From NCBI RefSeq assembly GCF_009913235.1, contig NZ_CP047897.1, positions 2,727,001-2,791,000 of the forward strand: 64,000 nucleotides of DNA, in the 5' to 3' direction. Positions 26,258-34,199 of the stretch are shown here, piece by piece (position 1 is the first letter of the stretch; each line of letters begins with the position of its first letter). The position numbers and the translations under genes were made by a program. The stretch comes from Nibribacter ruber. Lineage in GTDB: Bacteria > Bacteroidota > Bacteroidia > Cytophagales > Hymenobacteraceae. A model generated the notes under the pieces. That model made no database searches, was not told where the DNA came from, and saw only the letters and a list, made by a program, of their open reading frames with translations.

Positions 26258-26273
26258 TACGATTTATTTCGTA
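26258..26273. promoter_or_regulatory. Putative BlaI-type operator 1
   Basis: TACGATTTATTTCGTA, an imperfect dyad 23 nt upstream of the repressor start. Confidence 0.72.
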
Positions 26274-26281
26274 CTCAATTA

Positions 26282-26297
26282 TACGAACACTTTCGTA
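26282..26297. promoter_or_regulatory. Putative BlaI-type operator 2
   Basis: TACGAACACTTTCGTA, a perfect TACGAA/TTCGTA dyad, 24 bp centre to centre from operator 1. Confidence 0.75.
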
Positions 26298-26313
26298 AAA
26301 GGAAAACTTTTAA

Positions 26314-26329
26314 CACGAAATCTTTCGTA
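26314..26329. promoter_or_regulatory. Putative BlaI-type operator 3
   Basis: CACGAAATCTTTCGTA, one mismatch to the dyad, 32 bp centre to centre from operator 2. Confidence 0.7.
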
Positions 26330-26498
26330 GTTTATTCTGAGAAGTTCATTCCTGCACCCAAAAGATGCTTTAGACATTTCTGCTACAAGCAGTTGCCTTC
26401 TACTTTAAAGGCACACTTTGATACTGTTGGCAGGAGAAATTCTGTCAACGCTCTAAAAGGAGTATACCAGATATGAGGTTTGTTGCGTATTCTGCAGT

Positions 26499-27017
26499 AT
26501 GAAGAGAACCGTACTGCTGGTCTGTGTGCTGGCACTTCTTGCACTGGCTCCTGCTTTGGCTCAGCGGTACCGCACCGCGGCGGGTGCGCGCGTAGGCAAA
26601 AACGAAGTGGGCCTGACCATTCAACAAAAGATATTTGAGAGAACCACCTTGGAGGGCCTGGCCACTGCCGCCCCCCGCGAGGTCTTGGCCACCGTTCTGG
26701 CCGAACAACATTTTAACATTCTTGGAAAACGCCTGAACTACTACATGGGCGCGGGCGCGCACGGCGGCAAGCTGAAGGATTACGGGGCCGTCTACGGGTT
26801 TGACGTCATAGCCGGCCTGGAGTATAAAATCAACGGGCTCCCGTTTCTGCTCTCCGCCGACCTGAAGCCGGCCTTTCATCTACGTCACGAGGAGTGGTTT
26901 AACCTGGGCAGCGCTTTCTCTATCCGGTATGTGATAGTGAAAGAGCCTACAGAGTCACCGCTGGATTTCATCAAAGGAATCTTTTCACCGTCTGGGAAAA
27001 GCAAGAAGAGGGACTAG
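26499..27017 (+). CDS. Secreted outer-membrane-like protein
   Basis: A 172-residue protein with a signal peptide (cleavage near ALAQ). The remainder alternates strands with aromatic ends (VGLTIQQKIFERTTL, LNYYMGAGAHGGKL, GLEYKINGLPFLLSADLKPAF, FSIRYVIV), like small eight-stranded outer-membrane barrels of Bacteroidota. It is divergent from the BlaI operon, and the three operator dyads lie between them, so it could share that regulation. Similar in plan to the protein at 58985. Confidence 0.72.
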   Translation: MKRTVLLVCVLALLALAPALAQRYRTAAGARVGKNEVGLTIQQKIFERTTLEGLATAAPREVLATVLAEQHFNILGKRLNYYMGAGAHGGKLKDYGAVYGFDVIAGLEYKINGLPFLLSADLKPAFHLRHEEWFNLGSAFSIRYVIVKEPTESPLDFIKGIFSPSGKSKKRD

Positions 27018-27028
27018 TTATCTTAGGT

Positions 27029-27065
27029 GCTTTTGGGCTGTTTTGGAGAAAACAAGCTAAAAACG
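27029..27065. repeat. 38-bp intergenic palindrome, copy 16
   Basis: 12 nt past the stop of the barrel-like gene and 9 nt before the stop of the next minus-strand gene. First base pair lost (GCTTTTGGG). Confidence 0.85.
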
Positions 27066-27073
27066 GGTACGCT

Positions 27074-27262
27074 TTATAAAGATGCGATTTGCTCATAAGA
27101 CGCCAAGGTCTCTGACTGCGCATGGTCTTCTGGAGATAAAACTTGCGTTCCGTTTTGGTTCACATAAATAACTTCTTGCTTGTAATCTACTCTGCTTAAG
27201 GCATTGTCTAATGCGAAGCTGGAACCTATACAAGCGGCGAACAATAATACGATCAATTTCAT
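27074..27262 (-). CDS. Small secreted peptide (62 aa)
   Basis: A 62-residue product with a signal peptide (MKLIVLLFAACIGSSFALD); the mature part of about 44 residues is polar and acidic. No family recognised. Convergent with the barrel-like gene. Moderately supported because its signal peptide is convincing, but it is short. Confidence 0.5.
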   Translation of the reverse strand: MKLIVLLFAACIGSSFALDNALSRVDYKQEVIYVNQNGTQVLSPEDHAQSETLASYEQIASL

Positions 27263-27696
27263 GGCTGTAATCTTTAATGGTTTGTTTAAGAGACTATCTC
27301 ATTCTTAATTAGTTGCACCGTTTTCTCAAGTTTTTTTTCTGGTGCCGAAGGTCATTTCCTCTTGTGGTACATCTGGTTTCTGTTAGTAAGATGCACATGA
27401 CCTTCTGTGGGTTGCCTTGCTTGTTAACTTTATATCCAAACGGCATGCCACAACCGCAAAACCTTGATTTAAAGCAGTTTACAGCATATTTTTTCTTTAC
27501 CATTGTCCATCCCCGAACAAAATATGTCCGCTACCGGACAAGTGTACCGCTTACTTCGTACAGTTTGGATTGCCCTAGCGCCATAGGCTCTTCCTAAATT
27601 CCTGATTTTTAGCTGCGTATCATTTACCAGCACCCCGCCAACAACTTTTCTTGCCGTTCCTGTGTATCTTGACCGGCATTCACGCGCTCCTGTTTT
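27263..27696. other. AT-rich spacer before arfB
   Basis: A 64-codon minus-strand frame at 27309-27503 with several Cys and Lys residues is possible but unsupported. Otherwise nothing recognised. Confidence 0.4.
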
Positions 27697-28101
27697 ATGA
27701 CTCTCCCAGATTTAACCCCAGAACTAGTTTTCCAGACATCGCGGAGTAGCGGCCCCGGCGGCCAGAACGTGAACAAGGTGGAGAGCCGCGTAGAAGTGTG
27801 GTTTTCCATTGAGAACTCGGTGTTACTCAGTCCAGAGCAAAAAGAACTGATGCTGGAGAAGCTAGCCCCGCGCCTGAACAAAGACGGCTTCCTGCACCTG
27901 GCCAGCCAGGAAGACCGCAGCCAACTGGCCAACAAGGAACTGGCCGTACAGAAGCTTTATGAGACGTTAGAGCAAGCTTTGCACCGCCCCAAGCCGCGCA
28001 AACGCACCAAACCCTCTAAAGCCGCCGTCCAGAAACGCATAGAAGCCAAAAAGAAGATTGGTCAGAAGAAAGCCAACAGGCGGTTTAATTCAGAATCGTG
28101 A
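27697..28101 (+). CDS. arfB: Alternative ribosome-rescue factor ArfB
   Basis: A 134-residue peptidyl-tRNA hydrolase of the ArfB (YaeJ/ICT1) family, which frees ribosomes stalled at the 3' end of broken mRNA. The catalytic GGQ is at residues 21-23 in RSSGPGGQNVNKVESRV. The family-typical basic C-terminal tail (KPRKRTKPSKAAVQKRIEAKKKIGQKK) that enters the empty mRNA channel is present. The length fits ArfB, not release factors RF1/RF2. Confidence 0.95.
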   Translation: MTLPDLTPELVFQTSRSSGPGGQNVNKVESRVEVWFSIENSVLLSPEQKELMLEKLAPRLNKDGFLHLASQEDRSQLANKELAVQKLYETLEQALHRPKPRKRTKPSKAAVQKRIEAKKKIGQKKANRRFNSES

Positions 28102-28142
28102 GTATTTTTAAAATATCAGCTGATTGTTAATTGCTGCATAGG

Positions 28143-28180
28143 TGTTTTTGGCCTGTTTTCTGGGAATCAGGCCAAAAATG
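28143..28180. repeat. 38-bp intergenic palindrome, copy 17
   Basis: 42 nt past the arfB stop; right end degenerate (AAAAATG). Confidence 0.85.
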
Positions 28181-28231
28181 GAGTTGCGGTTCTTCTCTCT
28201 GATAAATAGACTAAGAGGACGTTGTAGACTG

Positions 28232-28260
28232 GTAGAGATAACGGCACCGCCTTGTCGCCC
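28232..28260. repeat. GTAGAGACAA...TTGTCTC-type palindrome, copy 1
   Basis: Starts GTAGAGATAACGGCA and ends GCCTTGTCGCCC. Matches 40363-40390 (inverted) and 53790-53819. Confidence 0.65.
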
Positions 28261-28364
28261 ACGCATTCCGGATTCAATTTGCGCCTATACACAAGCGGAT
28301 GTTTGCTCAATGATACCTTGAACCACCTATACATATCCTTCAGATTTGGGGCAGAAAACAGACC

Positions 28365-28402
28365 TGTTTTTAGCCTATTTCCTAGAAAACACGCCAAAAA
28401 CG
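28365..28402. repeat. 38-bp intergenic palindrome, copy 18
   Basis: 44 nt past the stop of the minus-strand gene ending at 28446. Confidence 0.86.
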
Positions 28403-28445
28403 CATTCCCAGACTCAAGACTCGCGACTCAGAACTCAAGACTAGA

Positions 28446-29252
28446 CTAGAAGCTTACTTGTAAACCGTTGGTGAGGCTGTAGAGGTAATTGGGGATGGGC
28501 ACGATGGGCTGGTTCTCATAGGTATGAGAGAAGTTGGTCACCAATTGCAGCCACGTGTTCACTTTCATGGTCAGGGAAAGGTCTCCGCTAAACCGATGCC
28601 GGAACTGGCTGTGCGGTTGGTCATAGCCCACCTGGTAGTAATGAATGGTGCTGAGTTCCAGATACGGGTTCAGGGGCAGGCGTACGCTAGCGTAATTAGA
28701 CAGCTTGGGCATGTCCTTCTTGATGTAGCGGTCTTCCTCCAGGTTATGCCAGCGCTCGTGCTCATACATGGCGCCGGTGCCCAGGTTAAACCTGAGGTTC
28801 TCTTTGCGCACCACGGCAAACCGTATGCCCGCCCCGGCCAGCGCCCGCAACTCCAGACCCCGGTTATAGTCATACTGCAACTGCCCGAAGGTTTCATACG
28901 ACAACCGCTGCTTTCTTTGAAAGGTGACCCGGCCGTGCACGTAGCCGGTTTCTATCTGCGTGGCCCCGCGCAGGCGCACGTAGTTGTAAGAACCCAGCAG
29001 CAGGTAGGTGTTCTGCTCAGACACGTAGCCAATGTTGCCGTTTCCGGTGAGGCCGATGTAGTGATCCGTTTTTCCTTCTTTACCCACCGGGCGGTTGAAC
29101 AAGTTGAGGTTCACGCCCAGCTTGCCGGTAAAATAATTTGAGGAGTCCCGCTCCACCCGCGCCTTCTCCACGTTTAAAATCTGGCCCTTGGCACCCCATG
29201 AAAGCGTTAAAAGAAATGTTAAAGCAAAGAAACTGCGTACCGTAAACGTCAT
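28446..29252 (-). CDS. DUF481-like outer membrane protein
   Basis: About 268 residues from the ATG at 29252 (MTFTVRSFFALTFLLTLSWGAKGQ); an upstream frame to 29327 would spoil the signal peptide. The body is a series of amphipathic strands (YFTGKLGVNLNLFNR, NTYLLLGSYNYVRLRG, RLSYETFGQLQYDYNRGLELRALAGAGIRF, LRFNLGTGAMYEHERW) and ends in F, matching the DUF481 barrel proteins. Function unknown; located in the outer membrane. Confidence 0.78.
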   Translation of the reverse strand: MTFTVRSFFALTFLLTLSWGAKGQILNVEKARVERDSSNYFTGKLGVNLNLFNRPVGKEGKTDHYIGLTGNGNIGYVSEQNTYLLLGSYNYVRLRGATQIETGYVHGRVTFQRKQRLSYETFGQLQYDYNRGLELRALAGAGIRFAVVRKENLRFNLGTGAMYEHERWHNLEEDRYIKKDMPKLSNYASVRLPLNPYLELSTIHYYQVGYDQPHSQFRHRFSGDLSLTMKVNTWLQLVTNFSHTYENQPIVPIPNYLYSLTNGLQVSF

Positions 29253-29647
29253 AAGCATAAGAACCGTGCAAGGCGGGCATTTGTAAAGCTGGAACAGAAA
29301 CAGGCGCTTTAGCATCCATTGCCCCAATCATGTTTTTCAGCAACAAAGGTACACAGCATTTCCAGAAACGGTAGGCAAGGCAAACCAGGCCAGCTGGTTT
29401 CACGCTTGGCCGGAGGTTGTTCTCAAAGCTTTGGCTTTCTCCTATTTCACTTTTTTTCAGGGGTCAGAGCACCAGGCAGCCCCGCGCCGTTTTTGGCTTG
29501 TTTCCAAGAAAATAAGGCAAAAACGCATCCTTAAGGAAAATCCAAGGCACGCACAACCTTTCTGCAAGCGCCCTTCAAAAAAGAAAGGCCCTAGCGGTTA
29601 AGAGCAGGCAGAGAAAATACGGGAAGCTGAATTATAGAGAGGAAATC
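29253..29647. other. Spacer between two minus-strand genes
   Basis: Apart from palindrome copy 19, nothing recognised. Confidence 0.55.
29488..29525. repeat. 38-bp intergenic palindrome, copy 19
   Basis: 122 nt past the stop of the membrane protein gene ending at 29648. Confidence 0.88.
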
Positions 29648-30070
29648 TTACGGGTAGGCATGCGTCTTCCGGCCTTGCCAATACGATACTTCCCACACCA
29701 TGACGGAACTCCACCAGCAAAAGCCAAAGTAACTGACTGCTCGGGTGAGATCTGGCGCCCTGTCCATACAACTTAAAGCGAGATCTGACGCTTCATACAA
29801 ATACACCTTGAAGATGGTCAGCAGGAGTATGATAAGCGTGGCACCCCCTATTTTCAGCCTACGGCTGGGCATTTCTTGTGGTAGTAGTTTTTGCCCCGTC
29901 CAGACTTGTATGGCTAAGAAAAGAACCAAGCAGGAAAACGACCAAACCAAAGTGGCTGCTTTTGCGCCTAGCTGTTCTGCTGCGCCGCTGGCACTAAAAA
30001 CAAAAAGCAGGCCCGCTATCAAATAGCCGGCCTGCCTTAAATAGAGATTCAGTCTTACCCTGATGTCCAA
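29648..30070 (-). CDS. Small membrane protein (140 aa)
   Basis: Four hydrophobic segments (about residues 12-30, 40-60, 73-92 and 110-130) with a basic loop (MPSRRLKIGG) after the second. Family not recognised. It lies 16 nt downstream of the MBL-rhodanese gene on the same strand, so the two may be co-transcribed. Confidence 0.62.
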   Translation of the reverse strand: MDIRVRLNLYLRQAGYLIAGLLFVFSASGAAEQLGAKAATLVWSFSCLVLFLAIQVWTGQKLLPQEMPSRRLKIGGATLIILLLTIFKVYLYEASDLALSCMDRAPDLTRAVSYFGFCWWSSVMVWEVSYWQGRKTHAYP

Positions 30071-30086
30071 AGATCAGCTCAGCTTG

Positions 30087-31418
30087 CTAGAACTGGGAAA
30101 TGGCATCGCTTAAATCATACACGGGCACGCCCACAATACCGGGCTTGATAATGCTGGTGGCGGCGGCAGAACGGTAGCCGGCCGCGCAATGCACCACTAC
30201 GGGCTTGTCTGCCGGAATCTCTTCTACGCGCTCCCGCAGTTCGGGCAGCGGGATCTCCAGCGCCGAAGGGAAAATCTTGCGCTGCTTGATTTCGCCCCAG
30301 TTGCGCACGTCTACAATGGTGTAGTTTTCTGGGTGCTGTTTAAAGTCTTCCAGGTTCATCTCCATGGTAGTGTCCGTGGCCGTGGGCGGACAGGTGAGCG
30401 CCCCCAGAATCAAGCGATTATAGCCAATGCGGGCCGTCTTGCTGATGATCTCTTGCATCTTCTCCTCGTTCTCCACCACTATGTAGAACTTCTCGTTTGG
30501 CCAGACAATGGAACCCAGCCAGGTTTCAAACTTGCCGCCGTCCTGCAGATTGATGGAGTTGGGCACGTGGCCTTTCTTGAACTGGGCCTGCGGGCGGGTG
30601 TCAATGACCAAGGCATCTTTCTCCAGTTCATGGTCTGCCGGCAGAATAGGTACGCGCTTGACAGAAGACTCATATTTGGAGGCCCCTTTTCTGTTAAGCG
30701 CCACGGCATGCTCAAAGTACTTGGGTACAAAGGGCTGGTCTGAGGTCAGGTAGGTGACAAACGCGTCCTCAGACATGGGCTGCAGGGCCGGGTTGGTGCG
30801 CTTCTCGTCGCCAATGGTGCTGCTGTTGGCACTGCTCATGCCTTTGCCGCAGAGGCTGCCGGCGCCGTGCGCGGGGTATACCAATACATGGTCTGGCAGG
30901 GGCATGAGCTTCTCACGGGTAGAGTGGTACATCTGGCGGGCCAGTTCATCTCTAGAGGCGGTTAGGTTTCCCACGTTCTCGCGCAGGTCTGGCCGGCCTA
31001 CATCACCTATGAACAGGGTGTCACCGGTAAAGATGGCGTACTCTTTTCCCTCTTCGTCTAATAAAAGAATAGAGATGCTGTCTGGCGAGTGCCCGGGCGT
31101 GTTGATGGCCTTGAGGGTGACCTTGCCCAGTTGAATGACGTCGCCGTCGTCAAAGGTGGTGTGCGGGTACTCGGCGCCCAGAAGTTCGCTCACGTAGATG
31201 GTGGCTCCTTTGGCCTCAGAAAGCTCCAGGTGGCCGCTCACAAAGTCGGCGTGGGGGTGGGTTTCTATGACCGTGGTGATGCGGGCGTCATGCAGCATGG
31301 CGTACTCTTCATATTGCCTGGGATTGCGCGTGGGGTCAATGACGGCAATCTCGGCATCGCTCATGATGATGTATGAGTAATGGGCCAGGCCCTTGTCTTC
31401 AAACTGCTCTATTTTCAT
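30087..31418 (-). CDS. Metallo-beta-lactamase/rhodanese fusion (persulfide dioxygenase-like)
   Basis: Start at the ATG at 31418 (MKIEQFEDKGLAHYSYII), giving 443 residues; 20 extra upstream codons do not fit the family. An MBL domain comes first with the metal motif THPHADFVSGH near residue 55, NTPGHSPDS and FTGDTLFIGDVGRPDL, the pattern of persulfide dioxygenases (ETHE1-like). Two rhodanese domains follow: the first lacks the active-site Cys (IVVENEE at that place), the second has it (VVHCAAGYRSA). The plan resembles CstB-type sulfide-detoxifying enzymes. Oxidation of glutathione or other persulfides is the likely role. Confidence 0.88.
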   Translation of the reverse strand: MKIEQFEDKGLAHYSYIIMSDAEIAVIDPTRNPRQYEEYAMLHDARITTVIETHPHADFVSGHLELSEAKGATIYVSELLGAEYPHTTFDDGDVIQLGKVTLKAINTPGHSPDSISILLLDEEGKEYAIFTGDTLFIGDVGRPDLRENVGNLTASRDELARQMYHSTREKLMPLPDHVLVYPAHGAGSLCGKGMSSANSSTIGDEKRTNPALQPMSEDAFVTYLTSDQPFVPKYFEHAVALNRKGASKYESSVKRVPILPADHELEKDALVIDTRPQAQFKKGHVPNSINLQDGGKFETWLGSIVWPNEKFYIVVENEEKMQEIISKTARIGYNRLILGALTCPPTATDTTMEMNLEDFKQHPENYTIVDVRNWGEIKQRKIFPSALEIPLPELRERVEEIPADKPVVVHCAAGYRSAAATSIIKPGIVGVPVYDLSDAISQF

Positions 31419-31854
31419 AGGAATGGAATTTACGGAGGATGAATGAGGCAAAGTTGGTATTTTCAGGTGGTATTTCATAGATGACGTTCATCACCTTCGC
31501 AGATTCCTTTTTGGCCTCTTTTCCAGAAAACAGCCTAAAAACTACCCACTTCGGCTGAAGACAAGATCTGGCGCAGACGCTACATTCTGTCTGCTACTTC
31601 GTTCAGGGTCTGCACTTTGTCCAAGCGCCGCTGCTTCTGCGGCTGTCTGCCCCGGCGGTTCTACCCATGCCCGCCTGGGTTGGCGAACTTTAGAAATAGG
31701 CAGGTTTTCATAACTTGTAGGCAGGCTTTTTAGTTATGTCTTATACGGGCATCTTTCACCAGATACCGTTTTTTAGCGCAAAACCTTTACATTCAGGCAA
31801 CTGGGTGCAGGCAATGCCGAAGACAACTCCTTCACCTACCTCATACAAGAACCT
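31419..31854. other. Divergent spacer
   Basis: No gene. Palindrome copy 20 lies at 31506-31543. The rest includes a cytosine-rich stretch without clear structure. Confidence 0.55.
31506..31543. repeat. 38-bp intergenic palindrome, copy 20 (divergent site)
   Basis: Between the divergent MBL-rhodanese and cyanophycinase genes; outer CG pair lost (CCTTTTTGGCC...CTAAAAACT). Confidence 0.82.
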
Positions 31855-32679
31855 ATGCAAGAACCAAAAGGCACCTTGATCGCGTTGGGCGGCGGCGATG
31901 ATGACGGCTTAATCAACCTCATACGCGGCGAAATCTGCAGCAAAGACTCTAACATTGAGGTGATCACCACCGCCACGCTGGAGCCTCTGGAGTCTGGCCA
32001 GGCGTACAAAGAGGCCTTTGAGGAACTGGGCTGCAGCAGCGTGCGCTTCATGCACATAGATGAAGACAACCTAGCCGACAAACCCGAGTACCTGGACCGC
32101 ATTGCCCGTGCCGAGGTCATTTTCTTTACCGGCGGCAACCAGCTGCGCTTAAAGGAGTTCCTGGCCAACACCAACCTGCACGCCCTCATGCTCCAGCGGT
32201 ATCAATATGACGAGGTGACCATTGCCGGCACCAGCGCCGGGGCCGCCGCCATGTCTGACCGCATGATCTACGAAGGCTACGGCTACTATTCCCTGCTCAA
32301 AGGCGAAACCAAAACCACCGAAGGCCTTTCCTTTATCCAGAACGTGTTCATAGACACCCATTTTACGGAGCGCGGTCGGTTTGGCCGCCTGGCCCACGCC
32401 GTGACCAAGCGGCCCGAGTTTGTGGGCATTGGCCTGGGCGAGGAAACGGGTGTCATCATTAAGAGCGGCAACCACGTAGAGGTGTTTGGCAACGGCGTGG
32501 TGACCATCATGGACGGCTCGCATGTGCGCTACACCAACCTCAATGAAGTAGAAGAAGGCGACCCCATTGCCATTGAGAACCTGACCATGCACCTGCTGGT
32601 AGAAGGCCATGAATACTGCCTCAAAGACCGCTTCTTTAGAAAACTCTCCCAGCAGAAAAAGAAGTCCGTGCTGAAATAA
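31855..32679 (+). CDS. cphB: Cyanophycinase
   Basis: A 274-residue serine peptidase of family S51 that cuts cyanophycin (arginine-aspartate polymer) into dipeptides. The nucleophile is Ser128 in AGTSAGAAAMSD; the family motif DTHFTERGR lies at 167-175; GLGEETG near 194 completes the site; GGGDDDG near 12 is typical. It is cytoplasmic, with no signal peptide. No cyanophycin synthetase or isoaspartyl dipeptidase is near, so it may use polymer made elsewhere in the genome or released by neighbours. Confidence 0.93.
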   Translation: MQEPKGTLIALGGGDDDGLINLIRGEICSKDSNIEVITTATLEPLESGQAYKEAFEELGCSSVRFMHIDEDNLADKPEYLDRIARAEVIFFTGGNQLRLKEFLANTNLHALMLQRYQYDEVTIAGTSAGAAAMSDRMIYEGYGYYSLLKGETKTTEGLSFIQNVFIDTHFTERGRFGRLAHAVTKRPEFVGIGLGEETGVIIKSGNHVEVFGNGVVTIMDGSHVRYTNLNEVEEGDPIAIENLTMHLLVEGHEYCLKDRFFRKLSQQKKKSVLK

Positions 32680-32713
32680 TAGATTGGTAGGGCCTTTCAA
32701 GGCAATGTTCCAC

Positions 32714-32856
32714 CTCGCTTGCCTCTAGCGAGTGTGAGCTTCCTGCGGACTCTGGCCGCCGCCGCTGGACGGTTTGGGAAAGCCGGATTGAAAAAAGATG
32801 TATCCTCATACGGCCAGAGGCCGCGCAATAACCCACACTCGCCAGAGGAGAGCGAG
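32714..32856. repeat. MITE/REP-pair element, copy 2 (143 bp)
   Basis: Left end CTCGCTTGCCTCTAGCGAG, right end CTCGCCAGAGGAGAGCGAG (inverted). Inner parts TGCGGACTCTGGCCG and CGGCCAGAGGCCGCG extend the inverted repeat. More decayed than copies 1 and 3. Confidence 0.72.
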
Positions 32857-32944
32857 TACTTTCTATATTTATTTTCGATTTTAATAGGCTTCCTGCCAGG
32901 CTAGCTAAGAGAAGAGTTTATACTGTTAGTAACCAAGAGCCCCT

Positions 32945-32982
32945 CGTTTTTGGCCTGTTTTCTGTAAAACAGACCAAAAACG
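32945..32982. repeat. 38-bp palindrome, copy 21, with extended stem
   Basis: Flanks AGCCCCT/AGGGGCT lengthen the stem; between convergent genes. Confidence 0.9.
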
Positions 32983-33031
32983 AGGGGCTTTACCCTGGTA
33001 CGGTATGTAGAAAATCTTGCGTCTAAAAACT

Positions 33032-33925
33032 TTACTGCCTGAATTCTTTCTGCAGCTCTATGTTGATGGCCACGGCGGCTTTGGTGCCTTCGGCGGCGGC
33101 GACAATGACTAGTTGCATGTCTCGGGCAGAGTCACCGGCTACGTACAGGCCTTTCACGTTGGTCTCTTGGTGCTTGTAGGTGCGCACTACGCCTTTGCTG
33201 GTAAAGTCGCACTCTAGTTGGCTAGCCAAGTCTGAGCGCTGGTCTGAGCCGGTGGCAAAAAATAGGGCGTGCCGTTCTTCTACCTGGCCGTTCTGTAAAA
33301 TAATACGCTGCATCTGGCCGTCTTCGCCCTCAATTCTCTCAATGGCCGCGGTGGCGTAGGTGATGCCGTTGCGGGCCAGCAGCTCCTTGTCCTCACGGGT
33401 GAGTTTGTTGGTGCCGTCTGTGAACAGCTTTACGTCATTGCTCCAGGTCTTGAGCGACAGGGACAGTCCTATGGCTTTTCTGGCCTTTCCGTACGCCGCC
33501 AAGGGCTTGTTCTTGGACTCATAGCCGTCACAGTACGGGCAGTGGTGAATGCTGGTGCCAAAGAAAGGCTCGGCGCCGGGTATCTGGGGCCAGCGGTCGG
33601 TGAGGCCCGTGGCCAGTAAGACTTTTCTGGAAAGGTAGGCTTGCCCGTCTTCGTCTATGGCCTGGAATAAGTCTGCCCGTTTGGTGAGATGCGTGATGCG
33701 CTTCTGCTTGAGGTCTACCTCATACTTGCTTAGGTCTTCGCGGCCCAGGCGCAGGAACTCGCTGGGCGGGGTGCCGTCACGGGTAATGAAGCCGTTCATG
33801 GCGTGTGAATATGAGTTTCTATACTCGCCGGTGTCAAAGAGGGCCACTTTTCGCATGCAGCGCCCCAGCAACATGGCTGCGCTTAAGCCGGCTGGTCCGC
33901 CCCCTACTATCAATACGTCATACAT
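33032..33925 (-). CDS. Thioredoxin-reductase-like FAD/NAD(P) oxidoreductase
   Basis: A 297-residue flavoprotein. FAD-binding VGGGPAGLSAAMLLGR opens it; the redox CxxC is Cys129-Cys132 in HHCPYCDG; the C-terminal GLYVAGDSARDMQLVIVAAAEGTKAA is the second FAD contact. The NAD(P) site between 138 and 200 lacks a clean GxGxxA motif (AAYGKARKA), so nucleotide preference is unsure. It looks like the short TrxR-like group of Bacteroidota rather than the housekeeping TrxB. Confidence 0.88.
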   Translation of the reverse strand: MYDVLIVGGGPAGLSAAMLLGRCMRKVALFDTGEYRNSYSHAMNGFITRDGTPPSEFLRLGREDLSKYEVDLKQKRITHLTKRADLFQAIDEDGQAYLSRKVLLATGLTDRWPQIPGAEPFFGTSIHHCPYCDGYESKNKPLAAYGKARKAIGLSLSLKTWSNDVKLFTDGTNKLTREDKELLARNGITYATAAIERIEGEDGQMQRIILQNGQVEERHALFFATGSDQRSDLASQLECDFTSKGVVRTYKHQETNVKGLYVAGDSARDMQLVIVAAAEGTKAAVAINIELQKEFRQ

Positions 33926-34141
33926 AATTATCGCCTACATTCTTGCTTGAAATGGCTAAACGCAAATCAGGCAAAAGGGGTGGACCTGCGCGGGATATTT
34001 TATCTGTTTCCGTGCCCATCTGCCAGGCCCCGTGGCGGATGGTGTCCAAGCCAGAAAGCGGCTTTATAATTAAATCAGGTGCTAAAAATTAAAAAAATGG
34101 TGCCCATGCATACTAATATTAGAATATCATATCAATTTTTC

Positions 34142-34149
34142 TATCTTTG
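34142..34149 (+). promoter_or_regulatory. TAnnTTTG promoter element of the FadL gene
   Basis: TATCTTTG matches the Bacteroidota -7 consensus, 50 nt before the start codon. A -33 TTG element is not clear. Confidence 0.5.
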
Positions 34150-34199
34150 GTTAACAAACTCTCACAATTCCACTTAACCAGATTTTAACAAACCAACGC

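Larger units (their letters stand above)
28102..28445. other. Convergent spacer with two palindromes
   Basis: No gene. Contains palindrome copies 17 and 18 and one GAGACAA-type palindrome between them (28232-28260). Confidence 0.65.
32680..33031. other. Convergent spacer filled by repeats
   Basis: No gene; MITE-like copy 2 and palindrome copy 21 occupy about half of it. Confidence 0.65.

Noticed and set aside
27309-27503. 64-codon minus-strand frame with several Cys and Lys
   Set aside because: AT-rich, no ribosome binding site, no recognisable family; too weak to list as a gene.
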